DNA of 13,006 nt. It comes from an uncultured Pseudomonadota bacterium. GTDB lineage: Bacteria; Desulfobacterota_B; Binatia; UBA9968. The stretch spans positions 1-13,006 of the forward strand of contig CAMLCX010000087.1 in NCBI GenBank assembly GCA_946478635.1, written 5' to 3'. The translations under genes were made by a program, and so were the position numbers. A model generated the notes under the pieces. The model searched no databases, was not told where the DNA came from, and saw only the letters and a list, made by a program, of their open reading frames with translations. Positions 11,253-13,006 of this stretch are shown here, in pieces; within the stretch, counting starts at the first letter, position 1; each line of letters opens with the position of its first letter.

Positions 11253-12965
11253 ATGCGCGGCGGACATGCGATGCTAAAAGTGATGCAGCGAAGCGGAATC
11301 GATTATATTCTCTCGTCGCCGGGCTCTGAGTGGCCGCCGGTATGGGAAGCTCTCGCCGAGCAGGCGGAGCAGGGCATCAAAAAACCGGGCTATGTCAATT
11401 GCCGCCACGAAGCGGTCGCTGTCGCCATGGCGGCCGGCTACACGAAAGTCACCGGGCGGCCGCAAGTGGTCATGCTGCACGCAACCGCCGGACCGCTCAA
11501 TGCCGCCATGACTTTGCGCGCGGCGCTGCACGAGCGCACGCCGATGGTGATCATCAGCGGCGAGATCTCCGCCTACGGCGAAAATATCCGGGTTGCCGAC
11601 CCCGGCGGCCAGTGGCTGCACGACCTTACCGATCTCGGCGGTTCGCCCGATTTGCTGCGCGGCTGCGTCAAGTGGGCCGACCGGGTCATGGCCGCCGAGC
11701 TTCTCGCGCCGACCATCGAGCGCGCTGTCCAGATCGCTCTCGAGCCGCCCGCCGGACCGGTGCTGATCGGCATTCCCTTCGAATGCATGATGGAGGAAGT
11801 CAATTTAGCCGACCACGGACGATCCAACGAAGTCATCCGGCCCGCCGCAGTGAGCGACGAAGCCCTCGACCGGGCTTTGAATTGGATCGCGGATGCGAAA
11901 AATCCGGTGGCTGTGACCGAGCATGCCGGCGGTGATCCGCGCGCCGTCGAGCGCCTGGTGGAATTGTGCGAGCTGTTCTCGATTCCGGTGATGGAAACTT
12001 ACCGGCCGGCGTTCGTCAATTTTCCCAGAACCCATCCGCTTTACCAGCACCATGATCCCAAGGCCGTCGACGCGGCGGACCTCGTGCTCATGGTCGATGC
12101 CGTGACGCCGTGGTATCCCGCCAGCAAGGGACCGAAGAACGCCAAGGTTATTTCCATCGCGGCAGAGTTTCCGAACTCGCGCCTGCCCTACTGGGGCTAC
12201 AACGTCGATCTCGCGCTGGTCGCCCCGCCGGCTTCCACGCTGGAAAAGCTCGTCAAAAAAGCGCGCTCATCCGAGCGCGTCGCCGCCAACCGTAGCGCCT
12301 ATGAGCAGCGCCTGGCGCGGAGCCGCGAGCAGCACGACAGTTATTTCGGCAAGCTCAAAACCGAAGCGCGCAAGCACGCCGACGATACACCCATCGACCC
12401 GCGCTGGCTCTGCAACGTCTTAAGCGAAGCGCTGCCGGAAAACGCGGTGATCTCCGAAGAGACGACGGTCTACCGTTCGCTGATCCAGGAAGCCATCGGG
12501 CGCGACAAGCCCCAGTCGTACTTCGCGCGCATCACCGGCGGTCTCGGCGTCGGTTTGAGTTATGCCCTCGGCGTGAAGCTGGCGATGCCCGATCGTCCGG
12601 TCTTCGCGCTCATCGGCGACGGCGCGTTTCATTACAACGCCGTGCCCTCCTGCCTCGGCGTGGCGGAGGAATACGGCCTGCCGATCCACGTGGTCGTCTT
12701 CAACAACGGCCGGTATCTTTCAATGGAAACCAGTCTGATCAAGTATTTCCCCGACGGCGCCGCGAAAACCACCGGCGTGCACTACGGCGCGGAAATCGGT
12801 CCGCGGCCCGATTACCAGTATTACGGCAAAGCGCACGGCGGCTACGGCTACCGGGTGAGCGAGCCGGGACAGATCAAGCCGGCGATCGAAAACGCATTGA
12901 AGCACGAAACCGAAAAGAAACTGACGGTGATCGACGTGATGCTCAGCGATTTCAATCCGCGGTAG
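11253..12965 (+). CDS. Thiamine-diphosphate-dependent enzyme, acetolactate synthase/benzoylformate decarboxylase-like
   Basis: A 570-residue three-domain ThDP enzyme. The N-terminal pyrimidine-binding domain (about 1-185) has the activating Glu53 (CRHEAV) and HATAGPLNA (76-84). The central domain spans about 200-335. The C-terminal pyrophosphate-binding domain (about 385-565) has GDGAFHYNA (455-463) and the metal-binding FNNGRY (483-488), the GDG...NN signature. The length fits the acetolactate synthase, oxalyl-CoA decarboxylase and benzoylformate decarboxylase group, which handle 2-oxo acids or acyl-CoAs. The specific reaction cannot be assigned, and no FAD-site or small regulatory subunit is evident. 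It follows a binding-protein gene by 14 nt, suggesting breakdown of the imported compound. No signal peptide is present, so it acts in the cytoplasm. Confidence 0.93.
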   Translation: MRGGHAMLKVMQRSGIDYILSSPGSEWPPVWEALAEQAEQGIKKPGYVNCRHEAVAVAMAAGYTKVTGRPQVVMLHATAGPLNAAMTLRAALHERTPMVIISGEISAYGENIRVADPGGQWLHDLTDLGGSPDLLRGCVKWADRVMAAELLAPTIERAVQIALEPPAGPVLIGIPFECMMEEVNLADHGRSNEVIRPAAVSDEALDRALNWIADAKNPVAVTEHAGGDPRAVERLVELCELFSIPVMETYRPAFVNFPRTHPLYQHHDPKAVDAADLVLMVDAVTPWYPASKGPKNAKVISIAAEFPNSRLPYWGYNVDLALVAPPASTLEKLVKKARSSERVAANRSAYEQRLARSREQHDSYFGKLKTEARKHADDTPIDPRWLCNVLSEALPENAVISEETTVYRSLIQEAIGRDKPQSYFARITGGLGVGLSYALGVKLAMPDRPVFALIGDGAFHYNAVPSCLGVAEEYGLPIHVVVFNNGRYLSMETSLIKYFPDGAAKTTGVHYGAEIGPRPDYQYYGKAHGGYGYRVSEPGQIKPAIENALKHETEKKLTVIDVMLSDFNPR

Positions 12966-13006
12966 CAGCGAATAACAAATTGTCCTTTGATTTCCGCTTT
13001 ATTCAA

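Overview
The window reads as GC-rich chromosomal DNA (roughly 58-60 % by eye) from an uncultured Gram-negative-type bacterium. Two solute-binding proteins and a methyltransferase have Sec-type signal peptides. The gene content (molybdenum hydroxylase, NMT1/TauA-like binding protein, TPP enzyme, CoA-binding protein) and the many short palindromic repeats resemble metagenome genomes once lumped under Deltaproteobacteria, such as Binatota- or Tectomicrobia-like lineages. That placement is an inference; no marker gene is present. UGA is an ordinary stop in at least three genes here (molybdenum hydroxylase, alpha/beta hydrolase, methyltransferase), so the genetic code is not reassigned.

Layout. 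1-316: a small multidrug resistance (SMR)-family membrane protein, minus strand, in which the essential membrane glutamate is replaced. 317-761: no gene, but a 177-bp MITE-like element with 15-bp terminal inverted repeats and a degenerate related repeat. 762-2381: a HEAT-repeat protein, minus strand. 2382-2738: divergent spacer with hairpins. 2739-3896: M24 (Xaa-Pro/creatinase-type) metallopeptidase, plus strand. 3897-4330: convergent spacer filled by a large inverted repeat, two hairpins and a 9-bp tandem repeat. 4331-7659: a two-gene minus-strand operon, in which a molybdenum hydroxylase large subunit overlaps a solute-binding protein by ATGA. 7829-8269: a CoA-binding protein whose frame contains UGA where the family has cysteine. 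8414-9277: alpha/beta hydrolase, minus. 9471-10040: exported SAM methyltransferase, minus. 10222-12965: a plus-strand pair, NMT1/TauA-like binding protein followed by a ThDP-dependent (acetolactate synthase-like) enzyme. The last 41 bases hold nothing recognisable.

How the genes work together. Two units pair a periplasmic binding protein with a catabolic-type enzyme, without any permease or ATPase in the window: molybdenum hydroxylase plus a Fe3+/family-1-like binding protein, and a TPP enzyme plus an NMT1-like binding protein. The likely theme is uptake and breakdown of small organic compounds. The substrates cannot be read from the sequence.

The most interesting signal is at 8229-8269. The reading frame of the CoA-binding protein continues through TGA for ten more codons that restore the family's C-terminal motif (DR-C-LMV[D/E]HRR). 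A perfect 6-bp GC stem with a GUU loop lies 14 nt downstream, as expected for a bacterial SECIS. This is a candidate, apparently unusual, selenoprotein. Nearly every long intergenic gap also carries its own, distinct palindromic repeat family.
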